Part shown: one piece after another, positions 1 to 9,157 of the stretch
Layout of the letters: each line of letters opens with the position of its first letter
How positions within the stretch are numbered: the first letter of the stretch is position 1
Assembly: GCA_949299115.1 (NCBI GenBank)
Contig: CASFZH010000013.1
Location: forward strand, 1-63,640
Length of the DNA: 63,640 bases
Origin: an uncultured Helicobacter sp.
GTDB taxonomy: Bacteria; Campylobacterota; Campylobacteria; Campylobacterales; Helicobacteraceae
Direction of reading: 5' to 3'
The notes under the pieces: model-generated
The model's input: the letters and a program-made list of their open reading frames with translations, nothing else
Told to the model about the DNA's origin: nothing
Database searches by the model: none
Program-made: the position numbers and the translations under genes

Positions 1-694
1 GAAATGGCATATTCCATATTGTTCACTTGCATATCGACATTTTTCAATTCAAAGAGCCTGATAAAGCGACTGATAGAATGCTTTCATGCATGCATTTTTT
101 ATTCTTATGGGTTTGTAGATTCTTAAAATCCCCGCTATTTTTCTATGAGATTCTTGGAATCTAAGGTAGTAATATTATACAAGATTCTAGAGATTCTGTA
201 TTGTTTCTTGGGATTCCATGTGTTCCTAGAGATTCTATATTATATGAGAATCTAAGAGTTTCATATAAGGAATAATGGAGGATTTTGAAATCTCTGTCAT
301 GTGTGAGAATAAAGCTAGAAATATAAAATATTTAAGATTCTATGAATGATAAATAAAAATTTAGATTGCTAGTATCTATCAAGAATCAAAGAATCTATTC
401 TTTTATGGAATCTTATAAATCTTATAAATCTTATAAGAAAGGCAAGATGTTTTTTGCTTCTATAAAGATAGATTATTGATTTTAGCGATATTAATCTTGC
501 TCTGATACAAAAATCAGAATTTTGTCTAGTATAAAGTACCATACGTGCTAAATATATTCATAATAACAGATGATATTATGGAATAAAATTAAGTGCTATG
601 CAAATAGCAGGTTTATATTAGAATCTATAAAAAGTAATGATTTGTGAAAATGATATTAAGTCAAAAACTCTTGTTTGATATAGAATGACAGGCA
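1..694. other. Gene-poor left edge rich in AGATTCT/AGAATCT
   Basis: No convincing gene is visible. At least eight exact copies of the heptamer AGATTCT or its complement AGAATCT occur in the first 400 bases, for example at 117, 148, 182, 191, 230 and 247. A minus-strand frame is open from about base 34 to the window edge, but it is too short to call. Confidence 0.5.
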
Positions 695-808
695 ATGCTT
701 AATCAAATAATTTTTGTGAATGCTTGGGTCTTGCTTTGTGTTATTGCTGTATTTACAGTTTCTTTTTATCTTATGTCTATCATTGCCATGAAGCGACGCG
801 AAAGCTAA
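695..808 (+). CDS. Possible 37-residue single-span membrane peptide
   Basis: The frame starts MLNQIIFVNAW, runs through about 22 mostly hydrophobic residues and ends with the basic tail MKRRES. This is the layout of a small bitopic membrane protein with a positive-inside C-terminus. The upstream sequence GACAGGCA is only a weak ribosome binding site. I do not recognise a family; small subunits of cytochrome oxidases look similar in outline, but no motif supports that. It stands alone in a gene-poor stretch and may be a chance frame. Confidence 0.3.
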   Translation: MLNQIIFVNAWVLLCVIAVFTVSFYLMSIIAMKRRES

Positions 809-1281
809 GCCTATAAATTATACTTTATGCCAAAGTAATAACACAATCAATACCATCATTAATATCTTAGATTCAAAGAATTACTCTTTGGTCTATAACA
901 AGATTCTAACGAAAGATTCTAAGTTGCGTAACTATTTATATTGCGTTAGAATATGTAGGCGTTGTTTGAGCTTACCATTTATAAAAACTTTGCCAAGGAC
1001 AACGCCAAAATATTATCCCAACAGTTAAAAATTAGAATCAATGACATCATCACACACATTTTTATCTTGTCATACTGTTAAAACGGTATATGCACTGACA
1101 CCTTAAAAGGAAGCTCTAAAAAAAGCATAAATTTTATGCTTGGTTGTAGGATTATTATGATATAAAATAGAGAGAGCTTTGAGAGAAGTAATACCATGTG
1201 ATGCAAAATTATGCGATTCATATAACAGTGCTTGTATTGACATATTGTAGATTCTATAATGCTTATAATTTTTTGCAATAT
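809..1281. other. Intergenic stretch upstream of the left edge and downstream of pldA
   Basis: No gene is supported. Short minus-strand frames here lack ribosome binding sites and family features. Two AGATTCT heptamers lie near 900-920. Confidence 0.4.
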
Positions 1282-2334
1282 TTAGAAATCTCTTAAACGC
1301 AAACCAATACCAATGCGATTTACAGGCAAACTATACTCATATAAACTATCGCCATGTCCATAGAGATACTGCACATAGATAGCATAAGTTTTTGTGATTC
1401 CATAGCTATATCCAAGCTCAATTTGTCCTTTCCAATTACTCCAATACTCTTTTGTAAAGTAGTTGTTGAAAATATTATTGATATAAAACTCAAAAAGATT
1501 ATTTTTATAGGTGTAAGAAAGCCTTAAATCACCATATCCTAGATAGTCTGCAATATCACCATTTGTCCTTTCTCCATCAAAAGCGATAATGGCATTATTG
1601 ACCCACGCTCTAAGCCTAGCATTAAAATTTTCATAACGATAATTAGCTTCAACATAGATTCTATCAAAGGACTTGCTACGAACAAAATTATTATTCCATA
1701 GCGGACTATTTTGTCTTGGGTCATTTGGATTTATATTTTCTCGCTCACCATTGCTTGTGTGTAAATAGCCAATAGCTAACCAATTAATATATCCATACTT
1801 TCCATTTACAATGCCCAAAGGTCTTTTATAAATAAAGCTAAAACCCGGAGATAAGTCAATATCACGTAATGGAGAACTTTGGTCTGGATTGTAGCTTTGT
1901 AAGAAAAACTTTTGCACATAATCCACACTAAAGGCACAATATTTACACATTAAATCTGATAAGAGCTCTAATCTGAAACCTATTTGTATTTTAATTTCTG
2001 TACGCGTTAACCCTGCTTCATCATAGGTCGGACTAAAGCTATAATAAGCAGGTAAAACATAAAATGGTTCATAAATCTTGAATCGTGCAAATGTGCTTTT
2101 TGAATTAAGCGTTTTAAATTCTAATGGTGCGGGTTTAATAGTCGCATAATCTTTCGCAATGGAATCTTTTGATTGTATAAGTGAACTCTGTGTTGTTGTA
2201 TCATTTGTTGTCATACCCACATCTTTAAAATCACATATTTCATATTGCGTTGTGTGATTTATAAGGATAGAATCTTGTTTTACATGAGCATATGCGATAG
2301 CTGCGTAGCATAAAAAAAGCATAAGAATCTTCAT
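1282..2334 (-). CDS. pldA: Outer membrane phospholipase A (OMPLA/PldA)
   Basis: This is a calcium-dependent phospholipase A1 of the outer membrane that hydrolyses glycerophospholipids. Residues 1-16 form a signal peptide. The C-terminal two thirds are a beta-barrel with the OMPLA core GYLHTSNGE, giving catalytic His192 and Ser194. The third catalytic position (Asn156 in the E. coli enzyme, in RSWNRLY) aligns with Asp224 in KSFDRIY, a substitution to note. An insert of about 18 residues separates the two motifs compared with E. coli. The C-terminus ends LRLRDF with the terminal aromatic typical of barrel insertion. The start has TAGGAAT upstream. In Helicobacter PldA has been linked to acid tolerance and host-cell damage. 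Confidence 0.93.
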   Translation of the reverse strand: MKILMLFLCYAAIAYAHVKQDSILINHTTQYEICDFKDVGMTTNDTTTQSSLIQSKDSIAKDYATIKPAPLEFKTLNSKSTFARFKIYEPFYVLPAYYSFSPTYDEAGLTRTEIKIQIGFRLELLSDLMCKYCAFSVDYVQKFFLQSYNPDQSSPLRDIDLSPGFSFIYKRPLGIVNGKYGYINWLAIGYLHTSNGERENINPNDPRQNSPLWNNNFVRSKSFDRIYVEANYRYENFNARLRAWVNNAIIAFDGERTNGDIADYLGYGDLRLSYTYKNNLFEFYINNIFNNYFTKEYWSNWKGQIELGYSYGITKTYAIYVQYLYGHGDSLYEYSLPVNRIGIGLRLRDF

Positions 2335-2649
2335 AATATTCCTAAATCATAAAATATCTATTTCAAAATAGCAAACGTGTATTGTAACAATAATTTTCAT
2401 ATTTTTGCATACTCAAGCATTAATATTTTATGTTAAATAATTGTAAATAATATCAATATATAACCCAACGAATTACTCATAATATCTTAGAATCGCATAA
2501 ACTACAAAATTATAGTAATAATACAGATTATTGCAGAAAACCATAACACTCTAAATTATAATAATTTTGATTATACAATATTTTATTGATACAACAGATG
2601 ATTTTTATTAGGATAGCAAATATGAATATAAAAATAGGGCAAATTAATG

Positions 2650-2655
2650 TATAAT
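2650..2655 (+). promoter_or_regulatory. -10 element for ispB-hemA
   Basis: TATAAT lies 30 bases upstream of the ispB start in an otherwise gene-free 350-base stretch. No clear -35 hexamer is seen, as is common in Helicobacter vegetative promoters. Confidence 0.6.
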
Positions 2656-2685
2656 ACTGACTTTAAATCTTAGGTCGAGAAAATA

Positions 2686-3582
2686 ATGAAACTAAATAGA
2701 GTTACGCAGATTGCTACAGAAATCGTCTATGACACACAAAACCATGAAGCCATAACGTTATACAATAACTTGGAAAGTGGAAAGATGTTGCGTTCTAAGC
2801 TTATTTTAAGCATTGTTGAAAACGATTTAGCCTATAAACTTTGTGCTATTGTCGAACTCATACAGAGTGCCTCTCTTTTGCATGATGATGTTATCGATGA
2901 GAGCTTATTAAGACGTGGTAGATCGAGCATAAATGCAATATTTGGTAATAAAAATGCCATTATGCTTGGTGATATACTTTATGCAAAGGCATTTTTTGAA
3001 CTTACAAAATTTGCCCCAGAAATTGCTCAAAGTATATCACATAGTGTATCACAGCTTAGTATTGGTGAATTAGAAGATGTTAGCTTGGAACAAAAGTTTA
3101 ATAATGATGAGAATAAATATCTTACTATGATTTGCCATAAAAGTGCGAGTCTTATAGCTGCTAGTGCAGAAAGTGCTGCGTTATTGGCTAATGTTTCAGA
3201 TGCAAAAAGTTATTATGAATATGGGTTAAATCTTGGCATAGCATTTCAAATTATTGACGATATTTTAGATATTACTCAAAATAGTGAGAATCTTGGCAAA
3301 CCAGCTCTAAATGATTATAAAAGCGGCAAGACAACATTACCGTATATCTATTTGCATTGTAGTTTAGATAATGAAGGTAAAATGTGGCTTGAATCTCTTT
3401 TTAAAAAAGACCTAGATACAAAGGAACACAAAAAACTCATGGATTTACTCCTCTCCTATCCTGTACAACAAGCGAAAAAGAAAGCTTTGCATTATGGTAA
3501 TATTGCATTACAAAAGGCTCAAGAAATTGGCAATAAAAAATTAGAATCTATTGTTAATGCGATGGTGGAAAGGGATTTTTGA
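2686..3582 (+). CDS. ispB: Polyprenyl diphosphate synthase (IspB-type)
   Basis: This trans-prenyltransferase extends farnesyl/geranylgeranyl diphosphate with isopentenyl units to make the quinone side chain. Both aspartate-rich motifs are present: LLHDDVIDES (first, near residue 65) and QIIDDILDI (second, near residue 190). GKMLRSKLI near residue 32 holds the allylic-substrate Arg/Lys residues. Its 298 residues are slightly short for IspB, but the ispB-hemA order matches that known from H. pylori. The stop lies 10 bases before the preferred hemA start, implying co-transcription. The exact chain length of the product cannot be read from the sequence. Confidence 0.88.
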   Translation: MKLNRVTQIATEIVYDTQNHEAITLYNNLESGKMLRSKLILSIVENDLAYKLCAIVELIQSASLLHDDVIDESLLRRGRSSINAIFGNKNAIMLGDILYAKAFFELTKFAPEIAQSISHSVSQLSIGELEDVSLEQKFNNDENKYLTMICHKSASLIAASAESAALLANVSDAKSYYEYGLNLGIAFQIIDDILDITQNSENLGKPALNDYKSGKTTLPYIYLHCSLDNEGKMWLESLFKKDLDTKEHKKLMDLLLSYPVQQAKKKALHYGNIALQKAQEIGNKKLESIVNAMVERDF

Positions 3583-3592
3583 AAGGGATTGT

Positions 3593-5020
3593 ATGTATGC
3601 TATTATAAGTTTTTCTCATCATAATACTCATGTGGCATTGCGTGAGAAGCTGTATTTTACTGATGAAGAGACATTGCAATTTTTATCTATCGCACATACA
3701 ATACAAGGAATATCTGAAATACTTTTGCTATCCACTTGCAATCGCTGTGAAATATATCTGTATCTTAATGTATCACAAGATTCTGAAGCCTTGTTAAGCA
3801 CTACGCATGCAAATACAGATTCCCATCAACATGTATATGATATGCAATCAAAGACCCCTGAATATGCAATATGTCAAAAGCTTATTACTGCATTAGCACA
3901 ATATAAATCCATTGATACACAGAGTTTGCAAAATATTGCTATCATTGCCTTTCAAAGTCATGCTATTCATCATGTTTTTTGTGTAGCAAGTGGACTTTTA
4001 TCGGCAGTTGTTGGAGAAACGCAGATTAGTGGTCAGCTTAAAAGTGCATATAAATTGAGCTATGATAATAATTTTTGTTCAAAATCCCTCACAAGACTTA
4101 TCCATTTTGCCTTTCGTTGTGCTGCAAGTGTACGAAATTCAACTGACATATCCAAAAATCCCGTCTCTGTGGCTTCTGTGGCTGTCAATATGGTGCTTGA
4201 TTTTTTACAAACAATGAATACTTCTCATGATATTAATGATTATGGACATACTAAGATTCTCATTATTGGTGTTGGGGAAATGGGAGTTTTATGTCTTAAA
4301 CATTTGACAAAACATGCCTTCAATATAACAATTTGCAATCGCACAAAATATAAAGCAGAAGAACTCTTGAATAGCTTGGGTCTTCAAGAATCGGTGCATA
4401 TTCTTGATTTTACTGCATTAAAGCACTCTCTTAATGATTATGATATAGTATTGTCTGCTGTTGCAGGTGGTACAATAATCCATGCTAATATGCTTACTCC
4501 TCATACTAGAGTGCAATTATTGCTTGATTTGTCAATGCCACGTAATTGTTCTTTTGATAATGAGAATCTAAAAGCATTGGGTTTTCATAATACTACAGTT
4601 ATAGGTATTGATGACTTAAAGACAAAAGCACAAACACATATTCACTCTCGTCAAGAAAGTGCAAAAAAAGCTATGGAAATAGTTGGGCAATTTGTCTTAA
4701 ACTTTGAACATTGGCTTACAAGTCTTGGTAGCGAACCACTCATTAAGACAATGCGTTTGCAAGCTAAACAAGCTAGTCTTAAAGAAATTAATCGTGCCAT
4801 AAAAAAAGGATTTATTCCAGAAGCTTTAAGAGATAATGTTACAAAACTCATACACAGTGCCTTTAATGAATTTCTGCATTCTCCAACGATGAAAATAAAG
4901 GCTATGGCAGAAGATGAAAATTCAGATTCTATTTTAGAATCTATTGCAAATGTTTTTGGCACACAAGATAGGATTTTATTGAATCGCTATAAATGTGAAT
5001 ACGACAACACAAAACACTGA
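3593..5020 (+). CDS. hemA: Glutamyl-tRNA reductase
   Basis: HemA reduces glutamyl-tRNA to glutamate-1-semialdehyde with NADPH, the first step of the C5 route to heme. The N-terminus reads MYAIISFSHHNT and is followed by the catalytic-cysteine motif LLSTCNRCEIY. The core includes GETQISGQLKSAY and a Rossmann segment IIGVGEMG; a C-terminal dimerisation helix follows. I prefer the ATG at 3593, with AAAGGGA just upstream, over an earlier in-frame start at 3551 that overlaps ispB. Residues about 60-95 form a polar insert (STTHANTDSHQH region) absent from most HemA proteins, which explains the length of 475 residues. Confidence 0.94.
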   Translation: MYAIISFSHHNTHVALREKLYFTDEETLQFLSIAHTIQGISEILLLSTCNRCEIYLYLNVSQDSEALLSTTHANTDSHQHVYDMQSKTPEYAICQKLITALAQYKSIDTQSLQNIAIIAFQSHAIHHVFCVASGLLSAVVGETQISGQLKSAYKLSYDNNFCSKSLTRLIHFAFRCAASVRNSTDISKNPVSVASVAVNMVLDFLQTMNTSHDINDYGHTKILIIGVGEMGVLCLKHLTKHAFNITICNRTKYKAEELLNSLGLQESVHILDFTALKHSLNDYDIVLSAVAGGTIIHANMLTPHTRVQLLLDLSMPRNCSFDNENLKALGFHNTTVIGIDDLKTKAQTHIHSRQESAKKAMEIVGQFVLNFEHWLTSLGSEPLIKTMRLQAKQASLKEINRAIKKGFIPEALRDNVTKLIHSAFNEFLHSPTMKIKAMAEDENSDSILESIANVFGTQDRILLNRYKCEYDNTKH

Positions 5021-5097
5021 GACCGTATTGATACTATATCATGCTCTTATGACTTATAAGATAGAGCTAGTTTTACAAGGAATCTCACTTTTAATGT

Positions 5098-5103
5098 TAT
5101 AAT
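5098..5103 (+). promoter_or_regulatory. -10 element for mtnN
   Basis: TATAAT lies 28 bases upstream of the mtnN start, in the 111-base gap after hemA. It suggests the nucleosidase gene has its own promoter. Confidence 0.55.
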
Positions 5104-5131
5104 AACGCTTTATTTTACAAAAAGGAAAGCT

Positions 5132-5827
5132 ATGACTATTGGAATCATGGGTGCTATGAGCGAAGAAATTACACCATTGCTTGAAATGTATGATGAATAT
5201 GAAAATATTGAAATTGGCGGTAATGTATATTATAAAATAAGCTATAAAAATGCTCAAATTATCATTGCATATAGTAAAATAGGGAAAGTCCATGCTGCTA
5301 TCACAGCAAGCGTGATGATTCTAAAATTTGGTTGTGAAAAAATTATTTTTAGTGGCGTAGCAGGTGGATTAAATAAAGATTTAAAAGTTGGTGATTTGCT
5401 TTTGGCAACTTCATTATGCCAACATGATGTAGATATTACAGCATTTGGACATGCTTTGGGCTTTATACCAGAAGGTAAGCTATTTTATACAAGCGATGCA
5501 ACCTTATGTCATCTTGCAAAAGAAGTCGCGAAAACAATGGATATTACAATTAGAGAAGGCATTGTGGCAAGTGGCGATCAATTTATTGCTAGCAAGACAC
5601 ATAAAGATTCCATTGCTAAAGAGTTTCATGCCATAGCTGTCGAAATGGAGGGAGCTAGTGTAGCATGTGTATGTGATAATTTTAAAATTCCATTTTGTGT
5701 TTTCCGCTCTATTAGTGATAGTGCTGATGGGAATGCAAATGTGAGTTTTGATGAATTTTTAGAATCAAGTGCAAGAATTAGTGCAGATTTTGTTTCAAGA
5801 CTCGTTGATGAAATATTGCTTGATTAA
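5132..5827 (+). CDS. mtnN: MTA/SAH (aminofutalosine) nucleosidase
   Basis: This purine-nucleoside hydrolase cleaves adenine from methylthioadenosine and S-adenosylhomocysteine. In Helicobacter and Campylobacter the same enzyme also cleaves 6-amino-6-deoxyfutalosine in menaquinone synthesis (family knowledge). The motif MGAMSEEI at the N-terminus carries the catalytic glutamate, FSGVAGGL lies near residue 74, EMEGASVA holds the ribose-binding Met-Glu pair, and SDSADG holds the general-acid Asp. Its 231 residues match the family. AAGGAAA precedes the start. Its position after ispB-hemA fits a menaquinone role but does not prove it. Confidence 0.93.
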   Translation: MTIGIMGAMSEEITPLLEMYDEYENIEIGGNVYYKISYKNAQIIIAYSKIGKVHAAITASVMILKFGCEKIIFSGVAGGLNKDLKVGDLLLATSLCQHDVDITAFGHALGFIPEGKLFYTSDATLCHLAKEVAKTMDITIREGIVASGDQFIASKTHKDSIAKEFHAIAVEMEGASVACVCDNFKIPFCVFRSISDSADGNANVSFDEFLESSARISADFVSRLVDEILLD

Positions 5828-6240
5828 ATAAGAATTTGTTTGTATAAAAGGCTTTGAGAAATATCAATTTATGTTGTGATTCTTGTTGAGATACATTGGA
5901 TATCCAATATGTAATCGCTTTTAGCTTAAACTCTTGAATTGTGATTTTGTTGTATGACACTAAGTTGCATAAGTGGATTAAGATTTTTAATTAAATAGAG
6001 ATTGTTATGTATGAGACAGCCCAACAAAAATCCTTGCATTATCAATACATTGATAGATTTTAAAGCAAATACTCGATTGATTGCTTACAATGTGCTTCTC
6101 TAAAGTATTGAAATATAATCTTTCAATGTAATTATGTAATGCAAACCAAATAACCATCATGATTCTATAAATAATTTACTTGATTCCATAACACAATTGC
6201 TTAAAATGTGTGATGAAAACTTAAAACTTATGTTATTTAC
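5828..6240. other. Intergenic stretch between mtnN and tRNA-Asn
   Basis: No gene is supported. The sequence is AT-rich with short frames only. It ends at the tRNA promoter. Confidence 0.5.
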
Positions 6241-6269
6241 TTGACTTTATGTGAAAAATACCATATAAT
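6241..6269 (+). promoter_or_regulatory. Near-consensus vegetative promoter of tRNA-Asn
   Basis: TTGACT at 6241-6246 and TATAAT at 6264-6269 are separated by 17 bases, with the tRNA starting 16 bases after the -10. This is the best promoter in the window and one of the few with a recognisable -35. Confidence 0.85.
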
Positions 6270-6284
6270 ACAGTTTTCATTTAT

Positions 6285-6359
6285 TCCGGATTAGCTCAGC
6301 GGTAGAGTAGGTGGCTGTTAACCACTTGGTCGCAGGTTCGAATCCTGCATCCGGAGCCA
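6285..6359 (+). tRNA. tRNA-Asn (GTT)
   Basis: A complete cloverleaf can be drawn. The acceptor arm TCCGGAT pairs with ATCCGGA, the anticodon loop CTGTTAA gives anticodon GTT, the T-loop GTTCGAATC is intact, and the discriminator G is followed by an encoded CCA. No other tRNA lies adjacent. Confidence 0.97.
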
Positions 6360-6861
6360 GTAAGAATTTCTTATGTTGTTTTGGAAGTCCGAATTACATG
6401 TTGTAGTGAACCCATACATTTTATGAGTAACCATAAGATGTTTAAAAACAATTAAGCATAGATCATTTGGTATCTCCTTATATAAAGTAGTTTATGCTTT
6501 TTAATAATATCCAAATGGGTATTTAGTAATATTTGTTATAGACATACACAAAAAAACATGAAAGCCTCCTTTATATATATGCACATTTTGTCATAAATCT
6601 CCTATACAAATATTACTACTTGATGCTTAATTATTTATGATTCTATCATAATTTCATAAAAATCCTTTCTGTTTGGAATTCTTATTGATTAGAATTCTAA
6701 CAAATTTCTAAAATCTCTTCATCATACTGATAATTTTCAATCACTATAAAAATGTTATATAACATGATAATAAAATATATTCTTAGAAATTATATATGTA
6801 ATATAAAATTTTTTATGATTTAATATCATAAAGCTTATGCTTATTCAACTTTTGAGATTTA
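6360..6861. other. Intergenic stretch after tRNA-Asn
   Basis: No gene or clear structured RNA is seen over about 500 AT-rich bases. No phage attachment duplication of the tRNA 3' end was noticed. Confidence 0.45.
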
Positions 6862-7452
6862 TTAATCAAAAATACGGAAAAATGCTTGATTAGCACTCGC
6901 CAAAGCTAGCATTTCTTTATCGCCACGTGTATCACCATAAGCATAGATACTTTCATAATCATTGAGATTATAGACAGCCTTAATGCGCTTTTCTTTTTGT
7001 ATACCATAGCAATTTGGTTGAGAAAATTTACCTGTCATAATGCCATTATGAATCTCCATGGTTGTGGCAAGTAACTCTATTTGCCATTTTTCACATAATG
7101 GACGTAAGTACTCTTCAAAACTTGCCGATACCAAAACAACTGTATGATTATTCTCCTTATGCCATTGTATTCTCTGTAAAGCTGATTGTTTGCAATATGC
7201 TTCAAGCACATCTCTAAATTCATAACATTTTTTTCTTAAATATTCCCATTCCATGCCTTTAATACATGATTGCAATATGTATTGTTTGACCGTATGATTA
7301 TCCAAAATATGAAATTTATAAAGCAGTAAAAGAGGTAAATTTTGTATAACCTTTATATAAAAACGCTTTCGCAAAAGAAACTTCAAAAATAAGGCGAAAG
7401 AATCACCCCTCGTAATCGTGCCATCAAAATCGAAAAATGCTATTGTTGACAT
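6862..7452 (-). CDS. HAD-IB family phosphatase (SerB-like fold)
   Basis: This is a haloacid dehalogenase subfamily IB hydrolase, a soluble phosphomonoesterase. Motif I is AFFDFDGTITRGDS with the nucleophile and acid aspartates. Motif II is VVLVSASFEEYL. Motif III is AYGDTRGDKEML with the metal-binding Asp. The helical cap lies between motifs I and II. The ATG at 7452, preceded by GAGGGA, is preferred over a TTG four codons upstream. Its 196 residues suit the class; the substrate is unknown, since HAD-IB includes phosphoserine, phosphocholine and lipid-phosphate phosphatases. It is monocistronic. Confidence 0.8.
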   Translation of the reverse strand: MSTIAFFDFDGTITRGDSFALFLKFLLRKRFYIKVIQNLPLLLLYKFHILDNHTVKQYILQSCIKGMEWEYLRKKCYEFRDVLEAYCKQSALQRIQWHKENNHTVVLVSASFEEYLRPLCEKWQIELLATTMEIHNGIMTGKFSQPNCYGIQKEKRIKAVYNLNDYESIYAYGDTRGDKEMLALASANQAFFRIFD

Positions 7453-8138
7453 GAAATCCCTCAAATATATAAATAACTTTTGTTATTCTACACTAATACT
7501 TGTAATATAGAAGCAATATTTGCACGTATTGTATCGTTATAAATATGCAATCCCTATTAATAGTACTGCAATAATAAAGGTTTTAATTTTATGCTTATTT
7601 AAATTTAAGAAAGCTATCTCTCAAATATTGTATCTTTTATTTTTGTGAATATCTTAAGCACATAATATATGCCTACATGTTACCATACGCTCACATATAC
7701 TAAGTTCTTAGAATATACAAATTTGATTGTATTGAATCTTGAGATACAATATCAAAAGATTCTCATAGCTATGACAAATAGAATGCAATAATTAAATAGT
7801 TATTATGGTTTTGTATGACACAAGCCTTAAATTCACTTCCAATATATTGACACTTTCTAATTACTTAAATTGGAATCCTAAATGTCTGTTTTAAAAATTT
7901 GCTTGTGGTAAGTCTAGGATATATATAATGCTTCTTCATTTTGTAAACATAAGATTATAAACTTAAATTTCGTCATCACAAGTTTTTAAGAAAAATATCA
8001 TATAATAGCTAATAGCATAGTCCAAAACATTATAAAAATCTTTTATAATGTTTTCAATCTACAAATTCAAGATGCAAAATCTAAGATATTAAATTTGCCA
8101 TGATCAATATAGATATATGGTTATATTTTGCATATCCT
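7453..8138. other. Intergenic stretch, 686 bases
   Basis: The only structure noticed is the perfect hairpin at 8024-8054. The rest is AT-rich with no supported frame. Confidence 0.45.
8024..8054 (-). terminator. Perfect 14-bp hairpin, likely bidirectional terminator
   Basis: AAAACATTATAAAA, a 3-base loop and its exact reverse complement form the hairpin. It lies about 85 bases past the stop of the minus-strand gene at 8139. The A/T-rich arms mean the stem is weak for its length, so it could also be a protein-binding dyad. Confidence 0.5.
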
Positions 8139-8954
8139 CTAGTTTTCAAATTTTAGATTCTTTAGGATACACATAAAGGTAATGTCAGCATCACAACCTT
8201 GCTTGGCATATTGTAGAGCTTGTTCTCTATTTTTCTTAGCCTCTGTTTGTTTGCCTTGATTTTCATTGTATACTCCCAATAAAAAATATAATCTATGGAG
8301 CCAAAAAAGCACAATGGGATTGGGTTTGTCATTGATTGTAAGTTTTGGTTGTGTAAGCCTTAGGATTTTTTCTTTCAGCGTAAGGACATCTGTATCTTGG
8401 ATATGTTCTCCTTCAAGTATAACTGACGCCAAAAGTTGTAAGCAAGAACCCTCATTACCTTGTTCGCATGATTTTTGATTATACAGAATTGCTTGCGATA
8501 TGTCTGTGAGATAGAGAGCGTTTAGCTCTTCTAGTCTAGTTTTGATAAATTGCCCCATATTTTTTGTATGGACATACATTGAAGAAGAGGCAATTGCCAT
8601 AATTTCACATGCCTCTTTATCAGAAATTTCATCTTGCAAACAAGGTGTGCTATATTGCTCTGCTAACTCTTGGTATTGTGTTACAAGTGTATCCAAGTTA
8701 GAAGCAACACGACGAATTTTCCCTAGTAATATTGCACATGCTCTTTTTTCACCCTGCTTACATACTGTGTCCCAATATGCCCAATATGATTCTGGTATGC
8801 CTGATTCTATGTACTCATTCGTTATTGTTCCTAGTGCATTCAAAACATGCTGTTCAAATTCGGTATATTGGTACGCATTTTTTTTACAATGACCTAGTAG
8901 CATAAGCCCCATAATGCTAACAATAACCAAAAAGAATTGGAAAGATTTTTTCAT
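8139..8954 (-). CDS. Secreted Sel1-like/Hcp-type cysteine-paired protein
   Basis: The N-terminus MKKSFQFFLVIVSIMGLMLLGHC is a signal sequence. The Cys could be lipidated, but His at -1 makes the lipobox poor. The mature part is helical and carries cysteine pairs spaced C-x7-C (VCKQGEKRACA, SCEQGNEGSCL, GCDADITFMCI), the signature of Helicobacter cysteine-rich Sel1-like proteins whose alpha/alpha repeats are disulfide-stapled. The repeats are more degenerate than in HcpA, and the function is unknown. A strong AGGGGGT precedes the start. It is probably periplasmic or exported. Confidence 0.6.
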   Translation of the reverse strand: MKKSFQFFLVIVSIMGLMLLGHCKKNAYQYTEFEQHVLNALGTITNEYIESGIPESYWAYWDTVCKQGEKRACAILLGKIRRVASNLDTLVTQYQELAEQYSTPCLQDEISDKEACEIMAIASSSMYVHTKNMGQFIKTRLEELNALYLTDISQAILYNQKSCEQGNEGSCLQLLASVILEGEHIQDTDVLTLKEKILRLTQPKLTINDKPNPIVLFWLHRLYFLLGVYNENQGKQTEAKKNREQALQYAKQGCDADITFMCILKNLKFEN

Positions 8955-9157
8955 GTTACCCCCTTTATATCTTTATGTAATTTATACATAGAATTCGTTG
9001 CTTTAGTGCATGAAGTCATTGCTCTAATTATATTATTTATGCTCTAGAAACAATAACATGCTAAAAATACTAGACTTTGGTGCAATTTTTTAGTATTTTG
9101 AATAAACAAAACAAAGGCGATTCATGCCATTTGCATTGAATAAAAATGTGAATACCA

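Noticed and set aside
6285..6861. Integrated element at tRNA-Asn
   Set aside because: No repeat of the tRNA 3' end, integrase or foreign genes were seen downstream.
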